In this document: piece after piece, positions 9,124 to 17,622 of the stretch | Position numbering within the stretch: position 1 is the first letter of the stretch | Layout: each line of letters starts with the position of its first letter | Assembly: GCF_002900095.1 (NCBI RefSeq) | Contig: NZ_LLKN01000002.1 | Span: 1,364,001-1,428,000, forward strand | Source of the DNA: Salegentibacter mishustinae | GTDB lineage: Bacteria > Bacteroidota > Bacteroidia > Flavobacteriales > Flavobacteriaceae | Length of the DNA stretch: 64,000 bases | Reading direction: 5' to 3' | The notes under the pieces: generated by a model | The model's database searches: none | Told to the model about the DNA's origin: nothing | The model's input: the letters and a program-made list of their open reading frames with translations, nothing else | Program-made: the position numbers and the translations under genes

Positions 9124-9184
9124 TTTATGATATTGTTATCAATTTCATATTTCTGAAATTTTATTTTTGATATAAACCAATCAA

Positions 9185-9340
9185 ATGCAACTAAAGAAAG
9201 ATAAAAACGATAAAGGGTCTGAAGATTATATCCTTAAAGAAAATAAGAAAACCAATTTTGGAATTGGCTTTATCATCACTGTACTTATTATTTTGATTAT
9301 TGGTGTAGCGATTTCAGGATTCTACTTCGAATTGTGGTAA
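9185..9340 (+). CDS. 51-aa single-span membrane microprotein
   Basis: An ATG at 9185 opens 51 codons to a TAA at 9338-9340. A charged N-terminus (about 22 residues, Lys/Asp/Glu/Asn-rich) is followed by one transmembrane segment, GIGFIITVLIILIIGVAI, and a short aromatic tail. It lies 61 bp after the propeller gene. No named family is recognised. The clean charged-then-hydrophobic design supports a real gene. Confidence 0.55.
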   Translation: MQLKKDKNDKGSEDYILKENKKTNFGIGFIITVLIILIIGVAISGFYFELW

Positions 9341-9447
9341 CTAACTGGCAACATTCTAATCACAGTCCTGAAACTTGTTTATTAATCAATTTTATCAGTT
9401 TTAATTAAAGCTTGACAATAAGGTTGTTGTATCAGAAGCTCTTGTTC

Positions 9448-9603
9448 CTAGGACTTTTTATAAAATAACTTCCCACTTAGAAATAAAAAGGCTAGCGGGA
9501 TCAAACCAATGGAAGCATATTCTTCTTTTTCAAGAAAACTAACAAAAAGAAGTATTACCGCTACAGCAAGAATCATTAAATTATCGAATGAATTTTTATT
9601 CAT
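9448..9603 (-). CDS. 51-aa two-span membrane microprotein
   Basis: An ATG at 9603 opens 51 codons on the minus strand to a stop at 9448. It encodes two hydrophobic segments (NLMILAVAVILLFVSFL and IGLIPLAFLFLSG) separated by an acidic KEEEYA turn, with a Lys-rich end. It faces the 51-aa gene on the plus strand. I recognise no family. A small two-span flavobacterial membrane protein is the likely reading. Confidence 0.5.
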   Translation of the reverse strand: MNKNSFDNLMILAVAVILLFVSFLEKEEYASIGLIPLAFLFLSGKLFYKKS

Positions 9604-9693
9604 TTCTATGCAAATTAAAGATTAGATCAGTTAGAGTTGGTTATTTCAGACTTAGTTAAAGGTTTCGTTTTATAATTTTTTAATGGCTTACTA

Positions 9694-10338
9694 TTACTTT
9701 TTTATTTCGTTAATCAGCAAAAATGCCTGGTTTACATATTCTTCTTCTAAAAAGAGCGCGAAATAATTCGAAGTAGAGATCATTTCGAAAATTGGAATCC
9801 CTTCGTAAGCCAACAATTTAAATAAATAAAAATAAAGCCCTACAAACTGCGAACTGTTTTTAGGTAGAGCAATGGTTATCGAAGAAAGTTCTTCTTTAAT
9901 AGAGACGCGTCTCTCGCTTCTAAAACAATCTTCAACCAGGTTAGTAAGACTGGAAGATACCAGGATATTACTTTCCTGGTAATTACTGAAATAATTAAGG
10001 TAAACTCCGGTTTGATCCTTTACTGCATCCAGTAATCGGGCTTTATTAGCGATAATTGTGTTGGAATTTAAAAAAGTGTATTCTGTAATTCCAGATCTAA
10101 CTACAATATCTCCCAACTCCCTTAAATGTTGCATATTTATTTTCGTCCTATGCGGCGCGTAACGGCGTAAAGCCATAATAATAGAACCCTGTTTTACAGG
10201 TTTCCGCATTTCTTTTTCTACCTGGGGCTGGATATCTTCTGCGAGTCCACTAAAATTTATAATATCACGTGCAATAGCATCATCCAGGAATGGTTGGTGC
10301 CTTATAATATCGTGAACACAAGTAGTTATCGTCTTCAT
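9694..10338 (-). CDS. ACT-like-domain protein, divergent from aspartate kinase
   Basis: A 214-aa cytosolic protein. The C-terminal third (ITIALPKNSSQFVGLYFYLF through QAFLLINEIKK) has the beta-alpha-beta spacing and the amino-acid-binding look of an ACT domain, as in aspartate kinases. The N-terminal half is mostly helical, with RRYAPHRTKI in the middle. It is transcribed away from an aspartate kinase gene, with 141 bp between the two starts. This suggests a sensor or regulator tied to aspartate-family amino acids, but that is inference. A -7-like TACATTTG lies 24 bp before the start. Confidence 0.55.
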   Translation of the reverse strand: MKTITTCVHDIIRHQPFLDDAIARDIINFSGLAEDIQPQVEKEMRKPVKQGSIIMALRRYAPHRTKINMQHLRELGDIVVRSGITEYTFLNSNTIIANKARLLDAVKDQTGVYLNYFSNYQESNILVSSSLTNLVEDCFRSERRVSIKEELSSITIALPKNSSQFVGLYFYLFKLLAYEGIPIFEMISTSNYFALFLEEEYVNQAFLLINEIKK

Positions 10339-10361
10339 TGTTAAATATTGTACATTTTGTG

Positions 10362-10369
10362 CAAATGTA
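10362..10369 (-). promoter_or_regulatory. Candidate -7 box for the ACT-like gene
   Basis: TACATTTG on the minus strand fits the Bacteroidota TAnnTTTG box and lies 24 bp before the start. No clear TTG -33 element is visible at the usual distance. Confidence 0.35.
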
Positions 10370-10479
10370 TATAAATTGAGAGATATTTTTTGTCGCAGGA
10401 AGCTTAAATTCTAATTATGCATTCAGTTATTTTAGTAACCAACTAAGTTAAAAACTGAAGTATAATAAAAGACTTAGCG

Positions 10480-11817
10480 ATGAAAGTATTAAAGTTTGGT
10501 GGAACATCTGTAGGCTCTGTAGAGAGCATCAGGAATGTAAAAAATATTTTAGCATCCAGGGAAGGGAAGAAGGTTCTTGTTCTTTCTGCTATGGCGGGGG
10601 TGACAAATAAATTGGTGGAGATCACTGAACTTATTAAATCTGAAGATAATTTAGCAATTGCTAATATTATTGCTGAATTAAAAGAAAAGCACGAAAATAC
10701 CATTGATTCACTTATAAATGAACCTGAGCTAAACATCCAGGCGAAGAACTTTGTAAGTAAAGTACTTAACAATTTAAAGGAGGTTTGTAAAAGTAATTAT
10801 TCAGAAAGAGTTTATGCTGAAGTGGTTACCACGGGCGAAACCATGCTCACTTACATTTTCTCTACATTTTTAACTAATTCAGGAATTCAGAATAATTTTC
10901 TGAATGCTAAGGAATTTATGCAAGTCTCAAACCTTGAAAATCCCGATACTAATTTAGTAGGAAAGCTTTTTCAAAAGAGCATAGAAAACCTTGAAGCATC
11001 AGACATTTATATTACTCAGGGTTTTGTTAGATTAGATGCACAGAACTCAATTAGCACATTAAAAAGAGGTGGTAGCGATTATAGCGCAACTATTCTGGCT
11101 GCAGCGGTAGAGGCTGAAGAAGTCCAGATCTGGACTGATATTGATGGTTTTCATAATAACGATCCAAGATATGTTGAAAATACGCACGCGATAGCCGAGT
11201 TAAGTTTTGAAGAAGCATCAGAGCTGGCTTATTTTGGAGCTAAGATTCTGCATCCACAAACTATTTCTCCGGTTATAAAAAAGCAAATTCCGTTATTCTT
11301 AAAAAATACATTTACACCTGATCTTCCGGGAACAAGAATTTCCGCAGAGATCCACTCCCGGGGGCTTAAAGCGATTTCGGCAAAGGACGGAATTACCGCC
11401 ATTAAGATCAAATCGAATAGAATGTTGATGGCACACGGTTTTCTTAAAAAAATATTTGAAGTCTTTGATAAGTATGAAACCGCAATTGATATGATTACCA
11501 CTTCAGAAATTGCGATTTCCCTAACCATAGACGACGACAGGAATTTAAATGAGATCCTGGAAGAATTAAACGACTATGGTGAGATTACCGTAGAGAAAGA
11601 TCATAGTATTATTTGTATTGTGGGCGAAGGCCTTATTGAAGATAAAAGCACCAGTCGCTTATTTGAATTACTAAATGATATTTCTGTGAGAATGATTTCT
11701 TACGGTGGTAGCAATAACAACATTTCTCTGTTGGTAGATACAAAAAACAAGGTGCAGACCTTAAAGGGTCTAAACCGAAAATTGTTTGAGGAGCGAATAA
11801 TGCCTCAATTTGTTTGA
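10480..11817 (+). CDS. lysC: Aspartate kinase (monofunctional, ACT-regulated)
   Basis: A 445-aa cytosolic enzyme that phosphorylates aspartate, the first step toward lysine, methionine and threonine. KFGGTSVGS at residues 4-12 is the kinase signature. RGGSDYSATILAAAVEAEEVQIWTDIDG is split across the substrate and ATP sites, and FGAKILHPQTI is also conserved. Tandem ACT domains follow residue 290 (KIKSNRMLMAHGFLKKIFEVF and IICIVGEGL), so feedback control by an end product is expected. It lacks a homoserine dehydrogenase half. A GC-rich terminator follows. Confidence 0.93.
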   Translation: MKVLKFGGTSVGSVESIRNVKNILASREGKKVLVLSAMAGVTNKLVEITELIKSEDNLAIANIIAELKEKHENTIDSLINEPELNIQAKNFVSKVLNNLKEVCKSNYSERVYAEVVTTGETMLTYIFSTFLTNSGIQNNFLNAKEFMQVSNLENPDTNLVGKLFQKSIENLEASDIYITQGFVRLDAQNSISTLKRGGSDYSATILAAAVEAEEVQIWTDIDGFHNNDPRYVENTHAIAELSFEEASELAYFGAKILHPQTISPVIKKQIPLFLKNTFTPDLPGTRISAEIHSRGLKAISAKDGITAIKIKSNRMLMAHGFLKKIFEVFDKYETAIDMITTSEIAISLTIDDDRNLNEILEELNDYGEITVEKDHSIICIVGEGLIEDKSTSRLFELLNDISVRMISYGGSNNNISLLVDTKNKVQTLKGLNRKLFEERIMPQFV

Positions 11818-11858
11818 TTTTCTGTTTGTGAACAGGAGACTGTTCCTTTTGTGTAGTG

Positions 11859-11898
11859 AAAACCGCCGGTAGGCTAATTTTAACCGGCGGTTTTTTTA
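11859..11898 (+). terminator. Rho-independent terminator of aspartate kinase
   Basis: A ten-bp stem, AACCGCCGGT (11861-11870) with ACCGGCGGTT (11883-11892), is followed by a T-run. Confidence 0.85.
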
Positions 11899-11991
11899 TT
11901 TCTTGATATTCGAGATTGAATGCTCCGTCCCAAGTCGGGATGCCTCGAAATCAAATTATATTTTTCAATTCTAATGCTTAATGAGCTTGCT

Positions 11992-13233
11992 TTAAAGTAG
12001 TTTACTTTTCTCCTTTTCTTCTATGAATTTAGCCATAAAATAAGTGCTTCTATGCTGATGATGTTGTAGCATTCTACCCACAAAATTCTCTCTTCTGTAA
12101 ACACTTATATTCTGAATAAGCTCAGCTAATTTTTTAGAAAATTCCTGTTGATGTTCTATTTTGTTAAATCTTGAATTAATAATTCTAAATCCATTTTCTA
12201 TTGCATCTTTCCAAAGATTTTCCTCGGTATATAAACACACGGCTTTTTTTGCAAATTCTTGCTGATCGTTGGTGATATATCCATTCCAGGCTAAATCTCC
12301 TGGAATTCCTTCAGCTCCAATTGAGGTAGTTACAGCAGGTGTGCCGCATTGCATTGCCTGAATGAGTTTTCCTTTTAAACCGGCGCCAAATCTTATTGGT
12401 GCGAGACAAACTTTTGCATTTCGCATTATAGCTTCAGCATTTTCAGCCCGGCCTTTTACGATAAATCCTTCTTTCTCATTATGCAAATTCCAGACTTTCT
12501 GGGAGGGATAAGCGCCGTAAATATAAAGTTTCGCCCCGGGTACTTCCTTTCTTATCAATGGCCAAATTTCCTCTTTTAGATATAGAATGGCATTCCAGTT
12601 GGGTTCGTGAAGAAAATTACCAATACTTATAAAATTATTACGCTGTTCGAATCCAGGCAGGTTAATTTTCTCTTCTTCGGAAATGGGTTCCAGCTGGAAA
12701 GGAAGATAGTACAGAAGTTTAGAACTTATTCTAAATTCCTCTTGCAGTAATTTTATTTCAGCTTCCGAAATTATGAGACTAAGATCACAACGATAAATGC
12801 TCGCGATCTCCCTTTTTGTGATTTCGGCATCAAAATAAAGATCTTTTGAGTTTTTATTCTTCTTAAAAGCTTCTATTCTTGTTTTTCGTAAGAAATGAAG
12901 ATCTTCCGTATCCAGAATTTTAATGGCTTCCGGACAATTTTCATCTACTCTCCAGCCAAATTGCTCTTCGGTCATAAATCGATCAAAAAGCACTAGATCT
13001 GGTTGAACATTTTTTAATAATTCATCAAATGAAGGATGATTCATTTTAATCACTTCAGAAGCAATATTCATTTTTTCCAGATCTACAGCAAATTCACTTC
13101 TGGCCGCGGTAGTTACAAAGGTGATCTTATAATTTTCAGCAAGAAAAAATTCCAGTAATTGAAGCATACGGCTACCGGCGGCAGAAGAATTAGGTTCGGG
13201 CCAAACACAACCAATAACAAGAAGACACTGCAT
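11992..13233 (-). CDS. Glycosyltransferase (GT4-like, group 1)
   Basis: A 413-aa GT-B fold protein. The N-terminal domain has VIGCVWPEPNSSAAGSRM. The C-terminal nucleotide-sugar domain begins with FISIGNFLHEPNWNA near residue 205 and carries the KVCLAPIRFGAGLKGKLIQA block, where family members bind donor phosphate, followed by CGTPAVTTSIGAEGI. There is no signal peptide. It is not in a visible polysaccharide cluster; its neighbours are aspartate kinase (convergent) and an SLC13 permease 42 bp upstream on the same strand, so co-transcription with the permease is possible. Acceptor and donor are unknown. Confidence 0.8.
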   Translation of the reverse strand: MQCLLVIGCVWPEPNSSAAGSRMLQLLEFFLAENYKITFVTTAARSEFAVDLEKMNIASEVIKMNHPSFDELLKNVQPDLVLFDRFMTEEQFGWRVDENCPEAIKILDTEDLHFLRKTRIEAFKKNKNSKDLYFDAEITKREIASIYRCDLSLIISEAEIKLLQEEFRISSKLLYYLPFQLEPISEEEKINLPGFEQRNNFISIGNFLHEPNWNAILYLKEEIWPLIRKEVPGAKLYIYGAYPSQKVWNLHNEKEGFIVKGRAENAEAIMRNAKVCLAPIRFGAGLKGKLIQAMQCGTPAVTTSIGAEGIPGDLAWNGYITNDQQEFAKKAVCLYTEENLWKDAIENGFRIINSRFNKIEHQQEFSKKLAELIQNISVYRRENFVGRMLQHHQHRSTYFMAKFIEEKEKSKLL

Positions 13234-13275
13234 AATTTTTTTTCAAAAATACCTGAAATTGTACCAGATTCCTAA

Positions 13276-15087
13276 TTAAAAACTAGCAGAAAGCAGGAGG
13301 GAGGCTGTTACCCAAAGTACCAGAGATACAAGGCCACCAATAATAAAGAAATGCCTAAAGCGATAAATACCCATTCCGTAAATTATGGTATTTGTTTGGT
13401 AGCCAACCGGCGTAAAAAAGCTAAAATTGGAAGCAAATAGAACCGAAAGTATAAAAGGCTTAGGATCCATTTGCATACTAGCAGCAATACTTATTGCGAT
13501 AGGTGTGATTATAATTGCCGTGGCATTGTTAGAGATAAATCCGCTTAAGATCATGGTTACCAGAAATAAAATTCCAATAATAATAGTATCGGTTTGATTT
13601 TCAAAAACCAGCAGTAATTGATCTGAGATCCATTGGTCTGCACCGGTATTATTCATAGCCACACCCAGGGGAATCATCCCTGCCAGCAGGAAAATAATTT
13701 GCCAGTTTACCTGCTCATAGATCTTACCAAGGTCTATACATTTAGTGAAAATCATAAGAAAGCAACCAATAATTGCGCTTTTTAATATTGGGAAAATAGA
13801 AAATGCAGAGAGTCCAATAACCACTAATAAAATTCCTAAAGAAAGATATCTTTTTGTGACTGTGGTAACTTCAATATTTTTATGCTGTTGCAGGATAGTG
13901 ACGTTTTCAATTTTTTGCAACTCTTCCAAAGCGCTTTCGCTAACTTCTACCAGTAAACGATCTCCAACCCTTAATTCAATTTCATCCTTTCCACGGTTAA
14001 AAATTCTTCTCCTCGGGTTTCTAAAGTTTCTACGTTTTCTAATGGCTAGAGGAACAGCCCCGTGAAGATCGTACCACCCCACTGTTTTAATACTTTTACC
14101 AATGAGGGGAGAGTTTGGTAACATTAGAATTTCTACTACCTGTACGTTTTCCTCCAACTCTTCAGAATCGATAATAGGATCTGCCAGTTTCTTATTGTCT
14201 TCTTCTTTAATTACGGTAAAACCTTCTGCATCTTTTAATTTTAATAAATTTTCAAGGTTGCAACGCAATAAAAGTTGATCTCCGTCTTTAAGCGTGGTAA
14301 ATTTTCCTGGCCAGTCATTAATAATTCCATTTCTCTTAAGTCTCAAAACTTCAATATCGTCTTCATCAGACAAAAAGCTTTCTCCAATACTCTTTCCAAT
14401 CGCGCTGGAGTTACTTTTAATAATTACTTTGGTGATATATTCATCCAGATTATAGTCTTCACTAATTTTTGTTTTTTTGCTTCTGGGCAGGAATTTGATC
14501 ATAGAGCTCACTACAACTATGGTAATTACCATAAAAATTACACCATACCAGGTAAATTCAAAAAAGCCAAAGCGTTCTACACCGCGATCTATTGCTACAG
14601 CATTCACAATAAGGTTGGTAGAAGTACCCATAAGCGTGCAGCTTCCTCCAATAATTCCGGCAAAAGAAATAGGTAAGAGTAATTTTGAATTTGGGATATC
14701 GTACCGGGCAGATAACTCTGTAATAATTTTAATAAAAACAATCACCACGGCCGTAGTATTGATAAAAGCTGAAATGCTTCCTGCAATAAACATAAAAACA
14801 GGAACCATTAGAAAAACGGGGAGCACTCGTAAATTTTTGAGGCCGCTAGCCAACCAGTCTATAACTCCGTTGGTTTCCAGCCCAATGGCGATAATCATTA
14901 AAGCCAGCACGGTGATAGTTGCAGGACTTGAAAATCCTGAAATAGCTTCTTCGGGACTTACCAAATTTGTGAGTAAAAGCGCTGCTAGAATAAAAAAAGC
15001 AATTTTATCTACAGGAAAGACTTCCAGGGCAAATAGAATGATCACCACAATTATAATCAAAAACAATATGGCTATCTCGAGGCTCAT
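13276..15087 (-). CDS. SLC13/DASS-family permease with two RCK_C domains
   Basis: A 603-aa inner-membrane protein. Hydrophobic halves at about 1-200 and 400-603 flank two cytosolic TrkA-C/RCK_C domains (about 215-295 and 305-390, each with the pattern IGKSI...GDxLLL/VGDRLLVE). The membrane motifs SFAGIIGGSCTLMGTSTNL and SGFISNNATAIIITP are the paired substrate/Na+ loops of the DASS family. Substrates in the family are dicarboxylates, sulfate or other anions. The RCK-containing version is often annotated as a sodium:sulfate symporter, but no substrate can be assigned here. Confidence 0.87.
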   Translation of the reverse strand: MSLEIAILFLIIIVVIILFALEVFPVDKIAFFILAALLLTNLVSPEEAISGFSSPATITVLALMIIAIGLETNGVIDWLASGLKNLRVLPVFLMVPVFMFIAGSISAFINTTAVVIVFIKIITELSARYDIPNSKLLLPISFAGIIGGSCTLMGTSTNLIVNAVAIDRGVERFGFFEFTWYGVIFMVITIVVVSSMIKFLPRSKKTKISEDYNLDEYITKVIIKSNSSAIGKSIGESFLSDEDDIEVLRLKRNGIINDWPGKFTTLKDGDQLLLRCNLENLLKLKDAEGFTVIKEEDNKKLADPIIDSEELEENVQVVEILMLPNSPLIGKSIKTVGWYDLHGAVPLAIRKRRNFRNPRRRIFNRGKDEIELRVGDRLLVEVSESALEELQKIENVTILQQHKNIEVTTVTKRYLSLGILLVVIGLSAFSIFPILKSAIIGCFLMIFTKCIDLGKIYEQVNWQIIFLLAGMIPLGVAMNNTGADQWISDQLLLVFENQTDTIIIGILFLVTMILSGFISNNATAIIITPIAISIAASMQMDPKPFILSVLFASNFSFFTPVGYQTNTIIYGMGIYRFRHFFIIGGLVSLVLWVTASLLLSASF

Positions 15088-15223
15088 TATTTAAATTTAT
15101 GAAATAAAAATAAGCGAATAGCCAACGTTTAAAAGCTTCTTCTGAAATATTTATGATTTATTAAATGCAGATAATTTTTCATCGAGCCTTTATAATTGCT
15201 ATTTTGAAGCTTAAAACAGAAAG

Positions 15224-15718
15224 ATGAGTAGAGGATTTGTTAAAGAAGACGACCAGGAAGAAGCTCCAATAATTCCGCCCAGAGCGGCGTTACCGGCGGG
15301 AGAAACAAATTATGTTACGCCAAACGGTTTAAAAGAATTAAAAAATGAAGAAGAAGCGCTTATTGAGGAAAGAGCCAATCTTGATAAACAAAATGATACC
15401 GAAAGAAGAAGGGCACAGGCAGTTATAGACGGAAAACTAAAACTTTTGCGGGAAAGAATTAGTACTGCAAGATTATTAAAACCGGAAGACCAGCCTGCAG
15501 ACGAGGTTCGTTTTGGTGCATTAGTAGAATTATTACAGAATGGAAATAAACAGGAGTTTCAAATTGTAGGTGTAGATGAAGCCAATGTAAAAAAGCAAAA
15601 GATCGCTTTTGTGGCACCTATTGCTAAAGCCGTTACGGGAAAGAAGGTTGGCGATAAAGTAGACTTTAAACTGGGGGAAGAAATTCGAAAGCTAGAAATT
15701 CTAAAAATAACCTACTAA
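15224..15718 (+). CDS. GreA/GreB-family transcript cleavage factor
   Basis: A 164-aa protein with the Gre layout. An N-terminal coiled coil (about 35-90) begins YVTPNGLKELKNEEEALIEE, and a C-terminal FKBP-like domain runs from about 100, with RFGALVELLQNG and APIAKAVTGKKVGDKVDF. It should rescue backtracked RNA polymerase. The N-terminal 25-residue acidic/proline-rich extension (DDQEEAPIIPPRAALPAGE) resembles GreB-type flavobacterial proteins. Its stop shares a base with the next ATG (TAATG), which places it in an operon with gluconate metabolism genes. Confidence 0.85.
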   Translation: MSRGFVKEDDQEEAPIIPPRAALPAGETNYVTPNGLKELKNEEEALIEERANLDKQNDTERRRAQAVIDGKLKLLRERISTARLLKPEDQPADEVRFGALVELLQNGNKQEFQIVGVDEANVKKQKIAFVAPIAKAVTGKKVGDKVDFKLGEEIRKLEILKITY

Positions 15719-17622
15719 TGGCGGTATATGTTATGATGGGCGTTTCTGGATCTGGTAAAACTACCATCGGAAAATTGCTTGCAGAGAAACTAGATCTGCC
15801 CTTTTACGATGCCGATGATTTTCATCCTCCGGAAAATGTGGAAAAGATGAAAAACGGGATTCCACTGGAGGATAAGGATAGAAAAGGTTGGTTAAAGGTT
15901 TTGGCTCAAAACATTATAAGGTGGAACAAAAATGGTGGAGCGGTATTGGCTTGCTCAGCTTTAAAAGAGAAGTACCGAAAACAATTAACATCAATTCCTG
16001 AAAAGGAATTGTACTGGATTTTTCTTCAGGCGGAATTTCAGGTGATCTTAAACAGGTTAAAATCCAGAAAAGGACATTATTTTAAGCCTGAAATGCTCAA
16101 CTCTCAATTTGAAACCCTGGAAGAACCAACTTATGGATTAAGAATTAACGTAAATACTTCTGAAGAAAATATTTTAAAAGAAATTATGGCGAATTTAAAT
16201 CTTCCCGAAGCAGAAATCGGGCTTATTGGTCTTGGAGTAATGGGAAAGAGTCTTGCTCTAAACCTGCTTTCAAAAGGTTTTAAGGTATCGGTTTTTAATC
16301 GGCACGTTCCCGGTAAAGAAGAAGGTATCGCTAAAGATTTTGTGCAGGAAAACGCTGAAAAATTCATCTTTAAAGGTTTTGACGATTTACAGGATTTTGT
16401 GAAATCACTACAACGCCCCAGGAAGATAATATTAATGGTAAATGCCGGCGCTGCCGTTGATACAGTAATAGAAAACCTGCTTCCTTGTTTAGATAAAGGA
16501 GATATCATTACCGATGGCGGTAATTCTCATTATAAAGATACTTTGCGGAGGGAACAGGCTTTACAGGAGCAGGGAGTTCATTTAATGGGCTGCGGTATAT
16601 CTGGCGGCGAAGAAGGAGCTTTAAAAGGCCCCTCTGTGATGCCTGGTGGTTCTGTGGAAGCCTATAAGCAATTGGGGCCATTTCTGGAAAAAATAGCGGC
16701 CAAAGATAAGAATGGAAATCCATGCTGTACCCATATAGGACCAGACGGCGCCGGGCATTTTGTAAAAATGCTGCACAATGGAATTGAGTATGGCGAAATG
16801 CAACTTATTGCTGAAATTTATCATCTTTTGCGCTTTTATACCCAAATTAATCCTGAAGCGATAGCCGATCTTTTTGAAGTCTGGAACAGAGAAATGAAAA
16901 GCTATTTGTTAGAAATTTCGGTGGATATTCTTCGGAAAAAAGAAAATGAAGGTTTTCTTATAGATAAAGTCCTGGATGCTGCGAAGCAAAAGGGGACAGG
17001 TGGTTGGTCTACTAACGCAGCTTTAGAGCTTGGAGTGCCTTTAGATACAATTACGGCAGCGGTTTTGGCCAGGAATATTTCAGGAATGAAGGAAATTCGA
17101 ATAGAAGCTTCGAAATTATATAACCCCTCAAATAATCAAGAAGGGAAATTAGATGAGATTAAAGAAGAATTATTTCGCGCCTATAAATCAGCGAGTATTA
17201 TTAATCATGCAATAGGTTATGATCTTCTTCGAGTTGCGTCTTCAGAATACAACTGGAAGCTCAATTTATCAGAAATTTCCAGGGTTTGGACCAATGGCTG
17301 CATCATAAGATCTGGCTTAATGGAAGATCTGGTAGAAGTTTTTAAAGATTCAGATGCCCATTTATTACTGGATAAAAATATGATATCAGCAATAAAACAG
17401 TATCAGGCTTCATTAACCAATATAGTTGCTACCTCATTGCAGGCGGGTTATAGCGTTCCGTTCTTATCAGCTGCCGCGAACTACCTATTAAATTTTACTT
17501 CAGCACAAAATGCAGCAAATATGATACAGGCGCAACGAGATTATTTTGGAGCTCATACTTATGAGCGAAACGATAAACCGCGAGGTGAATTTTTTCATAC
17601 CCAATGGAAAAGCAATAATTAA
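15718..17622 (+). CDS. gntK-gnd: Gluconokinase / 6-phosphogluconate dehydrogenase fusion
   Basis: A 634-aa bifunctional enzyme. Residues 1-160 are a complete gluconokinase with the P-loop GVSGSGKTT at 8-16, YDADDFHPPENVEKM and ACSALKEKYR. Residues from about 162 form a full-length Gnd, with the NADP site IGLIGLGVMGKSLALNL, the catalytic block HFVKMLHNGIEYGEMQL near 349 and the C-terminal RDYFGAHTYER. It would convert gluconate to 6-phosphogluconate and then to ribulose 5-phosphate plus NADPH and CO2 in one polypeptide. It overlaps by 1 bp both the Gre gene upstream and the GntP gene downstream. Both halves look intact. Confidence 0.93.
   Translation: MAVYVMMGVSGSGKTTIGKLLAEKLDLPFYDADDFHPPENVEKMKNGIPLEDKDRKGWLKVLAQNIIRWNKNGGAVLACSALKEKYRKQLTSIPEKELYWIFLQAEFQVILNRLKSRKGHYFKPEMLNSQFETLEEPTYGLRINVNTSEENILKEIMANLNLPEAEIGLIGLGVMGKSLALNLLSKGFKVSVFNRHVPGKEEGIAKDFVQENAEKFIFKGFDDLQDFVKSLQRPRKIILMVNAGAAVDTVIENLLPCLDKGDIITDGGNSHYKDTLRREQALQEQGVHLMGCGISGGEEGALKGPSVMPGGSVEAYKQLGPFLEKIAAKDKNGNPCCTHIGPDGAGHFVKMLHNGIEYGEMQLIAEIYHLLRFYTQINPEAIADLFEVWNREMKSYLLEISVDILRKKENEGFLIDKVLDAAKQKGTGGWSTNAALELGVPLDTITAAVLARNISGMKEIRIEASKLYNPSNNQEGKLDEIKEELFRAYKSASIINHAIGYDLLRVASSEYNWKLNLSEISRVWTNGCIIRSGLMEDLVEVFKDSDAHLLLDKNMISAIKQYQASLTNIVATSLQAGYSVPFLSAAANYLLNFTSAQNAANMIQAQRDYFGAHTYERNDKPRGEFFHTQWKSNN

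Noticed and set aside
11901-11953. Imperfect inverted repeat TTGATATTCGAG / CTCGAAATCAA near the aspartate kinase end
   Set aside because: Too short and imperfect to call; the nearby terminator already explains the hairpin need.
14275-15094. Long plus-strand frames inside the SLC13 permease gene
   Set aside because: They are shadows of the permease; composition and motifs belong to the minus strand.
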